Origin: Blastocladiella emersonii ATCC 22665
Lineage: Eukaryota; Blastocladiomycota; Blastocladiomycetes; Blastocladiales; Blastocladiaceae
DNA: 64,000 bases
Reading direction: 5' to 3'
Assembly: GCA_025594325.1 (NCBI GenBank)
Contig: JANHCV010000002.1
Coordinates: forward strand, 1,426,001 to 1,490,000
Below the pieces are notes generated by a model. The model did no database searches, was not told where the DNA came from, and saw only the letters and a list, made by a program, of their open reading frames with translations. The first letter of the stretch is position 1. Every line of letters starts with the position of its first letter. This document shows, piece by piece, positions 52,801-63,856 of the stretch. Made by a program: the position numbers and the translations under genes.

Positions 52801-55353
52801 GTTCCGGTCCAACCCCGTCGACTGCAACACGCTCGCCGGGGCCGAGCCGCTCACGACCACGTGGTTCTCGGCCGAGACCACGTACGCGGTCGCGACCGGT
52901 CCGCGGAACGGCGGGACCTGCGCGCCGACCAAGACATCGACCGAGGTCGCCACGTGTACCGCCACGGACTGCGTGTCCGAGACGATCGCGCCCGAAGCCT
53001 TTGACGCCGAGTGCGCGCGCAAGTGCGGCGTGCTCGCCACGGTGCTCCAGGACAACGCGGTTACGGCGCCGATGGCGACGATCGTGCCCGCGACGCTCAC
53101 CACGTCCAACTTTGGCGGCAAGACGTGCACCGCGTCCGAGTCGGTGTGCCCGACGTGCGCGGCCATCGACTGCCAGCTCGGCACCGCCACGGTCATAGAC
53201 TCGCCGATCTCGACCGATGGGCCATCGACGTACGAATGCAAGACGGGCGACGCGATCGTCACGCACGCGACGCTGTACGCGACGGTCGTCACGGCCACGC
53301 CCGCGCGGTTCGGCGGCAAGACGTGCTCGGCGAGCGTCGTCTCGACGGGTACGCTGACCAAGGACTGCCATCCAACGGACTGCGTCGTCTCGGGCGACCC
53401 TGTGTTTGACTGCGCAGGCGCGTGCGCCGCGGCGACGGAACTCGCCGAGTACGCGCCCGTTCTCGAGACCACGTACCCGGTCACGCTCACGGCGCAGGTC
53501 AACTCGGGCTCGGCGTGCCCCGCGGCCAAGACGACGTGCCCGACGTGCGACCCCGTCGACTGCGTGCTCAGCGCCGACCCGTACGCCGAGACGACGCGCG
53601 ACGTGCCGGTGCAGTGCGCGACGCTCTCGGGATCGACGAGCGCTGCGACCAAGATCGCCACCAAGACGTACTCGACGTCGCGCGCGGCCCGCCTCGGCGG
53701 CAAGGCGTGCGGCCCGACGACTTCGGTGTCGACGGTCGGGTACAAGACGTGCGGCTGCGACGCTGAGGTCGGCGACACGGCTACGCTCGCGACCAACTGC
53801 GCCCCGGCGTGCACGTACACGGCCAAGGTACAGAGCGCCGACGGGTTCTACTACTCGGACGGGATCAAGGCGTGCACCACGGCGACGCGCGACGGATGGT
53901 ACGTTTTTCAGCTGTTCGAGCCCGCTGATCCGGGATACTGACCCCATTTCGCGCGCGGATTCGTAGCACGAGCATCAACCCGACGCCCTGCAGCTCGCAG
54001 ATCCCCAAGACCGACTGCGTCCTCTCGGCGACGCCCTCGTGCCCCGCGGTCGCATGCCCGACCGGCTCTCCCGCGGCATCCACGTCGCGCATCACCTGCG
54101 AGTACCCGGTGCTGACGTCGGCGGCCAACGGCGGTACTGCGTGCGGCCCAACGACGACGGCATCGGACGTCTCGCTTTACCAGCTGTCCGCGACGTCGTG
54201 CTCGGCGTCCTCGATCAAGGCGTCAGCGACCACCGGCACGCTCGCGACTACGACGTGGGCGGGCAAGGTCGTTTCCACCTCGACTTACGTCGGCCCCACC
54301 TCGCTCGCCTGGTACGAATGCTCGGCTTTACTACCACGACTTTTCGCTGACAACGGTTCTTGAACGTGTAGCACCAAGACGGTGTCCAACACGGCCGAAA
54401 TCGCATGCGAGACGACAGTGGTCGCGGTGGTCAAGGAGTCGTGCGCCGCAAACCCGCTCGGGATCAGCACCGACTTCAACGCCGTCTTCTACAACTCGTT
54501 CGCGCAGTCGTCGGGCCGCACCGAAGGCCGGCTGGCGATCGGCGGCGCCGCGTCGCTCTCGCAGTACTCGGTCGCCGAGGGCATCACGCCGCCGCTGGCG
54601 TGCGACGCTGTGGCGCTCGTCGTCGGCGGCACGCTCAGCTACCCGTCGGGCCGCGTCTTCTCGGGCTCCATCCGCGTCGGTGCGACGGCCGGGTCGACGG
54701 TCGGCAGCTCGGTCCTTTCGGGTCTCCGCAGTTGCGCCACGTTCAGTGCGGCGTCGCCGAACCTCGCGTCCGTCTTCGACTTTGTCGCGCACCGCGCCGC
54801 CATGATTGCGCTCGCCAACACGCTGAGCGCGCTGCCCGAGACGCTCGAGATTGCGCCCAAGCCCGAGTGGGGCGCGCGCGTGGTGCGGCGCAAGGCGACG
54901 CCGGCGGCCGGCGACAAGTTCGAAGTGCTGCGCATCGCCAAGCCGGCGTCGTCCGGGTCGGCGGACATGCCCGAGATCAACTGGGCCACGGTCGTCGCGC
55001 TCACGGGCGCCAGCAAGGACCGCACGCTCATCATCAACCTCGACGCGAGAGTCGCGATCCGCGGCAACGACTACACCAAGCTCATCAACTCGGGGATCCC
55101 CGTCGTGTGGAACTTTGGGTCGGCCGCGACCTCGGCTGAGATCAAGTGGGTCACGCTGCCCGGGTTCGTGCTCGCGCCCAACGCCAAGGTCTCCGGGTCC
55201 GGCACCGTCAATGGGTTCGTCGTGGCCAAGGATCTCGACGGCGCGGCCACGCTCTCGTTTGCCCTCGCCAAGGACGCCATGGGCAAGCTCTGCGTCCCGC
55301 CCGCTGCCGCGGCGGCGAGTCCCGCGGGCCCGACCACTGTCACCGTGGCCTGA
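49810..55353 (+). CDS. Large secreted Cys-rich repeat protein with choice-of-anchor-A-like domain, five exons
   Basis: Spliced model of 1759 residues. Exons are 49810-49999, 50064-50457, 50530-53898, 53967-54311 and 54372-55353; all four introns (64-72 nt) begin GTAC and end TAG, with matching phases. Residues 1-35 form a signal peptide (ALALAVAAAFVAALLVTS). The centre, about residues 200-1430, is a tandem array of Thr/Ala-rich modules marked by VDC, GG.AC/TC and paired Cys, roughly ten of about 105 residues. The last exon resembles a choice-of-anchor A domain: FNAVFYNSFAQSSGRTEGRL, then IGGAASLSQYSV, INSGIPVVWNF, LPGFVLAPNAKVSGSG and NGFVVAKDL. Such domains occur in surface adhesins. A cell-surface or wall adhesin is likely (inference); no transmembrane end or clear GPI signal is seen. 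Confidence 0.8.
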
Positions 55354-56175
55354 CCTCGTCCGCGCACACCATCACACCAAGTCAAATTTTGCACATCTAC
55401 TCCCACCTGTATCTGATATTCCCGCGTAGCTTTTCACGAACGTGTAATTGAGTCAAGCTCCTTGCGATTTTCCGCCTCCTTGCCGCTGCCTCGTGAGGTC
55501 ATTGGCTTCGGGACACGCGTCTGCGTTTTAATCTCGATCATCACGCCGTTGATGGCGTGCTAATCGTACATGTACCGCCCCTCTCAAGGCACCTCGCGCC
55601 GCGTGCAGCAGCGATGCGGGACAGCTCCGCGTGAATCATGTGCACGTGATATGAACAACGCGTTTGGCACACCCGCTCCGCACAGAGTCGTCGGCCATCG
55701 CTGGCGGCGGGCATGGCGAGCACCCAGGAATCTCCCCCTAAAGAACCTCGGACCGAGGTGTAGGAAGTTGACACACGCGACAATGGTTCAAGGCCGGGCT
55801 GAGCGGGAAGATGCGCAACGCACGCCAACGCAATGTGGTCGCGAAAGGTCGCACTTCAAGACTCCAAACTCGGTTTGAGCGCAAGACCGAGGACGCGATG
55901 TAGGAAGCGAACATGATCGGGGCCGAAATGAGGATTACAGCCGCGATTATGGGCGAGGACGAACCGCTTAGCCGCGTTCTCATCGATCGTCTCCAGCACA
56001 CACCCGATAGAAAAATAGGATGAATAAGGCTCAACCGCAGCTTTATTATTGACAAGCGCCGACAGGCGACAGGAGTGAGAGCGAGAGGGTGAGAGAACAA
56101 CGAGAGGGGAGGGAGAATTGACAAAGGAGCGACGGGAGGAAGAGCAAAGGGAGCGGCCGGACGGTCGCGAGGGGC
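55354..56175. other. Intergenic region, no gene seen
   Basis: 820 bp between convergent genes. The long frame that crosses the 3' part on the minus strand (to 55856) exists only because of a frameshift in the Gly/Tyr gene and has no protein-like features. Confidence 0.4.
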
Positions 56176-56611
56176 TTAGTTGCAGCCGTCGCCGTAGTAG
56201 CCCCAAGTCGTAGCTGCCGTACGAGTCGCCGCCGTAGTACCCAGAGTCGTACGAGCCGTACGAGTCGCCGCCGTAGTAGCCGGAATCGTAGCCGCCGTAC
56301 GAGTCGTCGCCGTAGTAGCCGGAATCGTAGCCGCCGTACGAGTCGTCGCCGCAGCCATCGTCGCCGTAGTAGCCCGAGTCGTAGCCGTACGAGTCGTCGC
56401 CGTAGTAGCCCGAGTCGTAGCCGCCGTACGAATCGTCACCGTAGTAGCCCGAGTCGTAGCCGCCGTACGAATCGTCACCGTAGTAGCCCGAGTCGTAGCC
56501 CTTCGAGTCGTCACCGTAGTAGCCCGAGTCGTAGGAGCCGTACGAGTCGTCGCCGTAGTAGCCCGAGTCGTAGCTGCCGTACGAGTCGTCGCCGTAGCCG
56601 TAGCCAGTCAT
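56176..56611 (-). CDS. Gly/Tyr/Asp-rich repeat protein with a one-base frameshift near its end
   Basis: From the ATG at 56611 the product is about 135 residues of repeats of YGGYDSGYYGDDS in about ten units, with little else (start MTGYGYGDDSYGSY). Near 56205 the repeat has one extra base: a Gly-Tyr-Tyr codon run is still present but in the next frame, where it ends YYGDGCN and a stop at 56176. In the original frame translation would instead run on to 55856 with a non-repetitive, unlikely tail. The segment length is 436 nt, one more than a multiple of three. Either the gene is freshly broken or a base is wrong. Repeat proteins of this type are often structural or secreted, but no signal peptide is present here. 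Confidence 0.6.
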
Positions 56612-57632
56612 GGTGACGGAGGGGGTGGGTGGTGGGGAGAGGAGGGGAGGCTGTGCGACCGAAGGCGCAGGCGGAGGTGTGCAAGGGTGCAAGGGAGGAG
56701 AGAGAGGACTGGGAGGTGCTCGCTGTCGAATCGAGAGGGAGGGATGCGGGGCGGCGGCCGGTATTTATGGGCGGGCCGGGTCATGAGCGGGGACGGTGAG
56801 GGCGGAGACGGCGAGCAGGGAGCAGCGGCGGTCGTGCAGCTCGAGATCCAGCGAGGAAGGCGGCGAGAAGGACGTGGAGGCCGACGCGAAGCAAGCGCAT
56901 AGATCCGCTTCCACGGCGAGCGGCCGCGGTGAGCAGCTTGCCTCCCTTGCCGATCGAGGGCGGATCCCGCCGGCGTCGCGATGATGGAAGGGACGCGCCG
57001 CGAAATGATCTAGCCGGCGGCTCCAGTTCCGGTGCGGCAGCAGCGTGATCGCTTCCACGCGCGCGCAGCTAGGCTCCCTCGCCAGCTGGCGCATGGAGCC
57101 AGACGCCACCTTCCCGAAGAGTCGGCAGGGACACGCGGCGCGATCTCGAGGCCCGCTCGAGCCGTTGCGCTAGATCCAGTCGCGCTCGCCGCGCGCCATC
57201 GGGGTGCCGACGCCAAGGCAGGGTCCACTTTCGCGGAGCTTCGCGTGGCCGCTGCGGCGCGCTGCGCATTGCATCCAGTTGGTTTCCATTTGCTTGCATC
57301 CGCGTCGGCAGGGACACGTGGGATGTGGGAGCGGGATGTGGGAGCAGTTCCCTTGGTGGGAGCTTGGGCGAAGCGGCCGGCTGGGAAAGTGTCTCGCGGC
57401 TCGCGTTTCAGCCGCGATGGCTGGTCACGCCTTTTCGCGACGCGTCTCCGCATGCGCGAGAGAGGCCCGAGAGACGCGAGCTGCTTTCCGATCGTGGAGA
57501 ACGGCCGAGAAGGTCAATTTGGAAGCAAAGCAGAGGTTATAGTACACTAGGTTCGAACGATACAAATACTTACACAACCGAAACCCGCTAGACTTGGAGC
57601 GCACACGCGCGCTCCCTCCCTTCCACTCCCCC
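56612..57632. other. Promoter of the Gly/Tyr gene and unassigned sequence
   Basis: About 1 kb. A TATA-like CATAAATA on the minus strand at 56762-56769 lies 150 bp before the Gly/Tyr start. Short GCAGGGACACG repeats occur near 57126 and 57309. No gene supported. Confidence 0.4.
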
Positions 57633-58228
57633 TCATATGAGAATGATGCGAAAGAGGGCGTCGGCCACGTCGAGGTTAAACTCATCGGAGCCTTCGGGGC
57701 GAAAGAGCGGAGGGAGCAGCCCAAAGCGGCGGTGTGCGACGATGGCTGCGCGAGGTCGCGGGTCCGCGATAAGCTCGGGCCTGGTCTTCGACTCGGAGTC
57801 AATGATGGCGCGGAACACGGCTTCAACGTTTTGCGGGACCCGATCAGGGAAGCAGCCGCGTGAGCCCCATGAAGGCGCTTGCAATGATGGAGAACGCTGT
57901 TCACCTCGGCGTGACACTGTTCGGCACTTTCGGCGAGCTTTCCGGCAACTTCGACGAGCTCCCCGCGCGTTTTGTAACGAGCAGCGATCCCAGGAAGCGG
58001 TGTCTCGGGGAACAGCTCGTCAGCGAAAACATCGCGCGGAACGTGCCCGCCACTGCCAACGAATCGGTATTCATCGGGAGCGGGGAGAGTCTCGATGACA
58101 AGGGAAGCGGTGGGAGGAGCGTTCGCCGGAAGCGGTGCAAGATGCGCGGGATGCGCGGTAGAGGACACGGGTCAGGCGCCCTTGCCGCGGCCGCGGCCGC
58201 GCTTGCCGCCGCGCTTCATTTGGCTCAT
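57633..58228 (-). CDS. Unrecognised gene, exons only partly resolved
   Basis: Two minus-strand segments look coding. One (58168 to about 57905) reads APDEYRFVGSGGHVPRDVF, then LFPETPLPGIAARYKTRGEL and VEVAGKLAESAEQCHAEV. The other (about 57830-57633) reads VPQNVEAVFRAIIDSESKTR, PRPRAAIVAHRRFGLLPPLF and FNLDVADALFRIILI to a stop. They are in different frames, so an intron or frameshift lies between them near 57840-57900, but I found no clean pair of splice sites. A possible short basic first exon (MSQMKRGGKRGRGRGKG) starts at 58228. Family not recognised. Confidence 0.35.
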
Positions 58229-58591
58229 AGTATGCGTTGCAAAGATTTTTCGCGACTCGGAGAGTTGCGTTAGGACTTTGGTGAAGGCGAAAATTGTGCC
58301 ACGACGCGCGAGCTGACCAACGCGAACCGCTGCCGATCATCACGCGAGCGTCACATGATTTCGCAACGCGTCTCGCACCGCCTCGTCTCGCGCCGCACTT
58401 CCCCGAAAAGCCGATGCTCTTGCCGCGCAGGTGTCACCTTTCCGAAACGCGCCGAAAAATATCGGGCGGTCGAGGTGCCGCTCAGTGGCAAGCCGTTGCG
58501 AGACGCAACGCGCAGTGCGATCTGCTCAGTGTGGAGAAAATGGACGCGATTTATTGCGAACAGAAATGAGAAAACTGTTGAGTTTCAGAGC

Positions 58592-60327
58592 TCAGACAGC
58601 CTCGTTCGACCCAACGCGGTTTGCCACAACATCTGATGCGTTTCCAGTTAGCTCAGTGGCCGTGACCTGCGCCTCCTTTCCGAGCTTGGCGCGATGCGCC
58701 GCCTGCGCGCGTCGGTTCTCCTTGTACGCGAGATTCATGCAGCGAATGAACAAGAAACCGATCACGACGACGGCGGTCAGCAACGCGACCACCATGACCA
58801 CGATAACGACGCCCCATCTCTCGCCAGCCTCCTTGCTCTCAGGCTCAAAATGCATGAGCCAGCCCCCACCACCCCGTTTCACCGGAGCAACCTCGAGAGT
58901 TGGCTCTTCCGAGCGCGGCGAGGGTTCGGAGAGCGAAAACATCATGAACAGGAGCGGCGCGGTGCTGCTGTTCCCACTCGCGGCGGTAGCGGGCATTGGC
59001 GCAGGGCTTGAGAACACGACGAGCGAGGTACCCGACTTGAAAGTACCACCACCGTGATAGAGAGTAAGAACGGGCGGCGACGTGGTCGTGAGCTTCGGGA
59101 CGGTGGTGATCTGGCGCGGCGGAGCCCAGCGAGGGTAGATGGTGATAGACTCCATGGTGAGCGGCTGCAGCGGCGAGGACGCGGGGGCGGAAACGTTCGC
59201 AGTGCCGCCGTACACGAGAACAAACTGCCGGTCGTACTCGCCCGAGGGAGCGCCGTCGCCCCAGCTGGTCTTGTACACGGCCATCTGGTGAAACGCACGT
59301 GGCTCGATGAGTCCGTCGCGAATCTACAAGGCTCGTTAGGGATAGCTCACGGACTAGCGTGGAACGGCAAGAGCGTACTGGTGACCAAATCCGCGCGCGG
59401 AGATTAAACGTCCAAACGTCGCCGAGAACTGCGGTTGCGTTGAAACCGCCCGAGAGTATCAGCGTTGTGTTTGAAAGCACGGCAAGCGCGCCATGCGAGC
59501 GAGCCGGAGGCACAGTAGTGGTTGACGGCGCGATCATCGTCAGGTTACCAACCTACATAGGAAACGTCAACTCGAAATCCCTACTGATTCGCGTTGTTCG
59601 ATGGTACCGCGTCGATCGAGTAGAGATCGCTCTTATTGTCGAGGATGTAGGTCGATGGAGTGGTAGAAGCCGAGTACGACGTGGTGCTGAAGCTCACCGA
59701 GGCCCAATCGATCGCGGCCTCAAGTGCGGTCGCCGTTCTGGCCTTGGTGATGACGCGGGCGGCGGGCAAGGTGTCGTTAACATTGGCGCGTCCAAACCGG
59801 TTCACCTCGACGACTTTTCGGTCCTTGGTAAGCGGGTAGCCTCGGAGGACGGCCGTCTCGTTGAAGTCGGCCGCAAAAGTTGGCTGCGCGAGTGGGATCC
59901 AGCGCACGGACTCGGCCTGGACGCCGTCACCAAGGAGCTTCTCCCACTTTCCTTCGGCTTCGGGCGCAGCGGAGCGGTATGCGGCAGGCCACTCCGACCT
60001 CGTCTCGTTGGTGAACGGGTTCCAGCGGTCTGTGACCGGCATCGGAGCCATATCAATGCGCCAGGCGGCGGCCAGGTCAAGTAGCGCAGCCGAACCACCG
60101 CGCACGACGTAGACTCGCTCACGCGCGGCATAGCTGGGCGGCACGACTGCGACGGCCGAGCTGAAGTTGTCGAGCAGATCGGCCGTCGGCCAGACAGCGC
60201 GGTCACGGGCGAGGTCGGCGACGCGCTGCTTCTGCGTTGCCTCCGTGAACGGCGCAGTAAGCGCTGCGACAGGCAGCACAAGCGCCGCGACGGCAGCGAT
60301 CAGACCGAGGGTATACATTTGCTTCAT
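58592..60327 (-). CDS. Kelch-like type I membrane protein, three exons
   Basis: Spliced model of 541 residues. Exons are 60327-59608, 59552-59379 and 59323-58592; both introns (55 nt) begin GTAC and end TAG, phase 0. A signal peptide opens the protein (LGLIAAVAALVLPVAALTA). The extracellular part has an N-terminal non-repeat region, then kelch-type blades: RSHGALAVLSNTTLILSGG, DVWTFNL, and EPRAFHQMAVYKTSW with FVLVYGG. One hydrophobic helix near residues 480-505 (VVIVVMVVALLTAVVVIGFLF) is followed by a basic cytoplasmic tail (MNLAYKENRRAQAAHRAK). Surface receptor or attachment role is possible; partner unknown. Confidence 0.75.
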
Positions 60328-60953
60328 GTTGCGATAGGAGAGACCACAGCAAGCTGGACGAAGGTGATCTCTCGTGAGAGCGCGATCGAAACGCGGGGCG
60401 GCTCCTCCGAATCGAGTCGTTTGGCCAGCGACGCGGAACGTTCTGCCTGGTGGTCGCTGCGGCGCTGCCACCCAGCCTGGCGTTCGATCCGGTGCCCCCT
60501 CACATCAGTCACATGATAGTTTGACGCGTCTCCAGTGTACAGATAGCTTGCAAGGGGCAAGAAGGTCACTTAGTGCGACCAAAGGAAGATCGGTGCACTA
60601 CCGCCTCAGGAAACGCCGTGAGCTTTGCCCAAAGCCGCCCAGGCATATCCTATTCGAAAGAGCAGCATTCTGATAAACGTCGTTGCTTGCGATGAGTTGG
60701 AGAGGGGCAGCTGCGTGCACCGCGCTCCCGCGCAACATGTCTCGTGCGTGAGACGCGTTTCAATATGATGTGACCGTTGTATTACCTCATGGCGCAAGTT
60801 GAAGCTTGAGAGCTCGATCAAAGCTTACTCACTGCTGCACGTAGTATTGGAGAAGGGCAAACTCGCAGATAGCACAGCCACACGGGCAGTGCAGAGGATG
60901 GAGAGTTGGCGATGCTGTACAGATCCGTTCGCCACCCTAACCGCTCGTCCAGC
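60328..60953. other. Intergenic region
   Basis: About 625 bp between the kelch start and the 3' end of the C2 gene. No gene or repeat identified. Confidence 0.4.
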
Positions 60954-61429
60954 TCACTGACGCATGATGGGGCGCAGAATGAGGTGGATCTCGCCCTTGG
61001 CGACCTTCTTGCCCTTCTTGTTGGTCAGCGGGTACCACAGGTCGAGCTTGCCGTTGCGAACAATATCGTCGATGTTGATCTCCACCGAGCCGAGATGGTC
61101 GTCGCGGCGGAGCGAGTCGTTGTCCCAGATCTCGACGTGGACCTTGTTGGAGAAGGTGCCCTTGGTGAGCTCAAACTTCTCGTCCCAGACGGGGTTGACG
61201 GTCTTGCGCTGGACCGCGGTCTTGTGCTTGTGCGTCAGACCCGCCGACACGATGACGTAGGGGTCCGACTTGCGGCCGAGGATGCCGTCCTCGCCCTCGA
61301 GGTGGCGGGCCTCAACTACGTGGCACGCCGCGTCAGCGGCGGTGCTCTGCAGCTGCGGCTCGTGCGGACGGCGGCGCTCGAGGTGGCGCACTCACCAACG
61401 GTGATCTCAACAGCGGAAACCTGGGACAT
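60954..61429 (-). CDS. Small single C2-domain protein
   Basis: Spliced model of 131 residues. Exons are 61429-61396 and 61315-60954; the 80-nt intron begins GTGAGT and ends TAG, and the joint completes the first strand as SAVEITVVEARHLEGED. The C2 fold is complete: GRKSDPYVIV, TVNPVWDEKFEL, VHVEIWDNDSLRRDDHLG and the last strand GEIHLILRP. The acidic residues that bind calcium (Asp in SDPY, WDND and DDHLG) are present, so calcium-dependent membrane binding is likely. Small stand-alone C2 proteins are known in fungi and plants; the partner is unknown. Confidence 0.88.
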
Positions 61430-61510
61430 GATGTGACGTGTGTGTTGATGCGTAGAGTTACAACGATGCGTTGCTGGAGAGCGAGAGCTGGACGCGCGGG
61501 GCGGTCGCCT

Positions 61511-61516
61511 TTTATA
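61511..61516 (-). promoter_or_regulatory. TATA box of the C2-domain gene
   Basis: Minus-strand TATAAA about 85 bp before the ATG at 61429. GCTGCGCCAC lies further upstream at 61579-61588. Confidence 0.6.
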
Positions 61517-62048
61517 GGGCGTCCTTGCGTTTTAAGGCCGTGAAAACGCCCGGAAGCCAAGAGCGGGGAGCGCGAGTCGCTGCGCCACAGCACGGACTCT
61601 GTCGCACGTGCGAGAAAACGCGCTCCTGATCAGGGACGTGCACCACGACGCGAGCCTACCGGGTCACGGACGCGCTTCGTCTAGTCGAACCTGGCGCTCG
61701 CCCGGTGATGTTGGTGATGTTCCTCGACCGTGCGCGAGCCCGGGGAAGTCACGGCGTCGTGAGAACGGTGAGGAAGGGGGAGCGAGCCCAGCTCTGATCT
61801 GACATCACGTCCAGCGGCCGCTCTACGCATCACGCGGACATGATCGACGCGTCCTTCATCGGTCGCCAACCATGAGGAACCTGCATCGCTCCCATAGCTT
61901 CGCATCTGACCAAAAAACAAATCATCATGACGCTGTAGCTCAAAAACGTTCATCGTTCGTTCTCTGGGGCCTTAAGCTCCACTCCATTCCGCAAGTCCGG
62001 TAGAAAACTTTCATCTTAGAAAATGGGACAAAGGAACAAATCGTGGGA
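61517..62048. other. Intergenic region between C2 and LRR genes
   Basis: About 530 bp with no gene. It contains one exact GCTGCGCCAC motif (61579-61588). Confidence 0.4.
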
Positions 62049-63856
62049 TCAGATCGAGATGTCGAGACCTGCAGGTGCGGCCTCATGAATGGCGGCTTCG
62101 TTGTTTGGATCGATTGCATTTCCCAAAAGGCCCAGAAACGTGAGACTAGGTGGAGCACCGGCGACGATTGAAAGAGCGCCAGTAAGGGTGAGTTTGTTCG
62201 CGGTGAGGTCAAGCTTGGCCAAGGACTGAGGGAGTCCATCACTCAGGATGGACGCACACGCGTCATCAAGTTGCCCGGAGTGCAGCGAAAGGTTTTCGAG
62301 CCGCGGCGCCATATGTTGAACAAGAGCCCGAGTGGCCGTTCTATCAAGGATCGAACCGGCGAGTTTGAGAATGCGCAGCGAGGGCGGCAAGTCATGGAAG
62401 AGCCTGGCCGTCTGCGTCGCTGAAAAGTTGCACGAGCAACTGTCAAGAACCGTCAAATCGCTCGGAAAGCTAAGTGCAAGTGCAGCAACTTCAATGTCAT
62501 GGAGCGAATTGCCTCCAATGTCAAGAGTTGTAAGCGAATTGGGAAGTGCGACAAAAAGACTGGTCGCCTCGATTGATTCAAGCTTGCTCCGCGTGAGCCT
62601 GAGTAGCCCAAGCGACCGAGGCAGTACACTTGCAATAGCACGAGTGCCATACTGGTAGAGTTTGATATCAGTCAGGTCAAGCTCGACAAGCGTCGGAGGA
62701 AGCGGCTGGATTTCAACGGGTGCCTCAGCGCGCTCGAGCTTGTTGCGCGCCAGGTTGAGCAATTGAAGCGAGGCGGGGAGCCGATCCAAGACGGCCGAGA
62801 GACCGGCCAAGGTAAACTTGTTACCGTTTTGCACGTACAGCTTTTCCAGAGTCGGAGGAAGGGTCTGCACAACGGCGAGTAAGCTGTCATCGTCGAGGCT
62901 GCAATCAGAAATGGAGAGACACTGGAGCGTGCTTGGCAGGGTACCGTGAAAGAGCAGCGGCACGATGTTGGTAAGGTCGATGCTCATGAGGACGAGCGTC
63001 TCGAGACGCGAGGGCCAGCGCACGGGGTCAAGCAAGTCACGGTGCACGCGGCCAGTGTCGCTCAGCCAGTGTCCAGCAAGGCGGACGTCGGCCACCGAAT
63101 CGGGAATGCATAGAGCAGTCAGCCGTGGGAGATTCGTCGTACATCCGAGAATCGAAAGCTTTTGGAGTTGCTACGACGGGCTAGTCATGGCTTCATTCAG
63201 CTGTTCAATCCCATCTCGTGAGATCGGCTCATGAAGCAGCTCTAGCTCGTGAATTGCACCGCTCGCAATCGAGTCGAACGACTCTGCGATGGCTCGATAA
63301 ACGACCTGAGTCGACTTGGTGCCCTACAGAGCAAAATTCACAGGTTGGCTGGTTAGCGGGATAACGCTGTTACGGATTAACGAAACACGCACCGCAAAAA
63401 CCACGGTGTCCTCGTGCTCATCCTCAAACTCGTCGACGTCGACGTCAAGCCCAAGAGCAACGCGCACGTCACTCCATACGTCGCCGTTGGATATCTCGAG
63501 CTCGTCAAGCCAATCCGCAAGCTCTGGGGCCGAAAAGTCCAGCGCGTTCGCATCTCGCCACCACTCAAGCACTTCGAGATGCCGCGAGTCAATCGCCCGT
63601 TGCAGGGCTTCGGCGGAACACTCGAGCGGCGCAAGGCTGTTGGCGACCCAGCGACACTGCCGCGAGCCGTGGCCTCGTCGACCGAGAAAGCAGCTGCGTG
63701 AGACAAGATGGCCGGCTCGATGCGAGGGGTAAGCTTCCGCGGCATTACGCGGGCATACTGCAAGAAACATTCAGCGTCATCGTCCGCGTCGTGGAGCTCG
63801 ATGGCGAATAACAGGATCCGCTCGATGACTTCGGGTAAGTGCAAGGTGCCAAACAT
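62049..63856 (-). CDS. Leucine-rich-repeat protein with F-box-like start, about four exons
   Basis: Exons 63856-63759, 63693-63393 and one from 63323 are followed by a large last exon at 63170-62049. Introns 1 and 2 are 65 and 69 nt and keep phase; the donor of intron 3 (between about 63300 and 63180) is not resolved. The start MFGTLHLPEVIERILLFAIEL resembles an F-box or F-box-like helix. The last exon has about ten leucine-rich repeats, for example LPPTLEKLYVQNGNKFTLAG, LPASLQLLNLARNKL and LPQSLAKLDLTANKLTL. It has the same general architecture as the genes at the other end of the window, but is not a close copy. Probably a substrate adaptor; target unknown. Confidence 0.7.

Noticed and set aside
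50882-53947. 1021-codon minus-strand open frame opposite the secreted Cys-rich protein
   Set aside because: Produced by periodic GC-rich codons on the coding strand; the sense strand has signal peptide, Cys modules and matching introns.
57540-57570. Possible tRNA T-arm (GGTTCGAA-like sequence)
   Set aside because: No acceptor, D-arm or anticodon stem could be paired around it.
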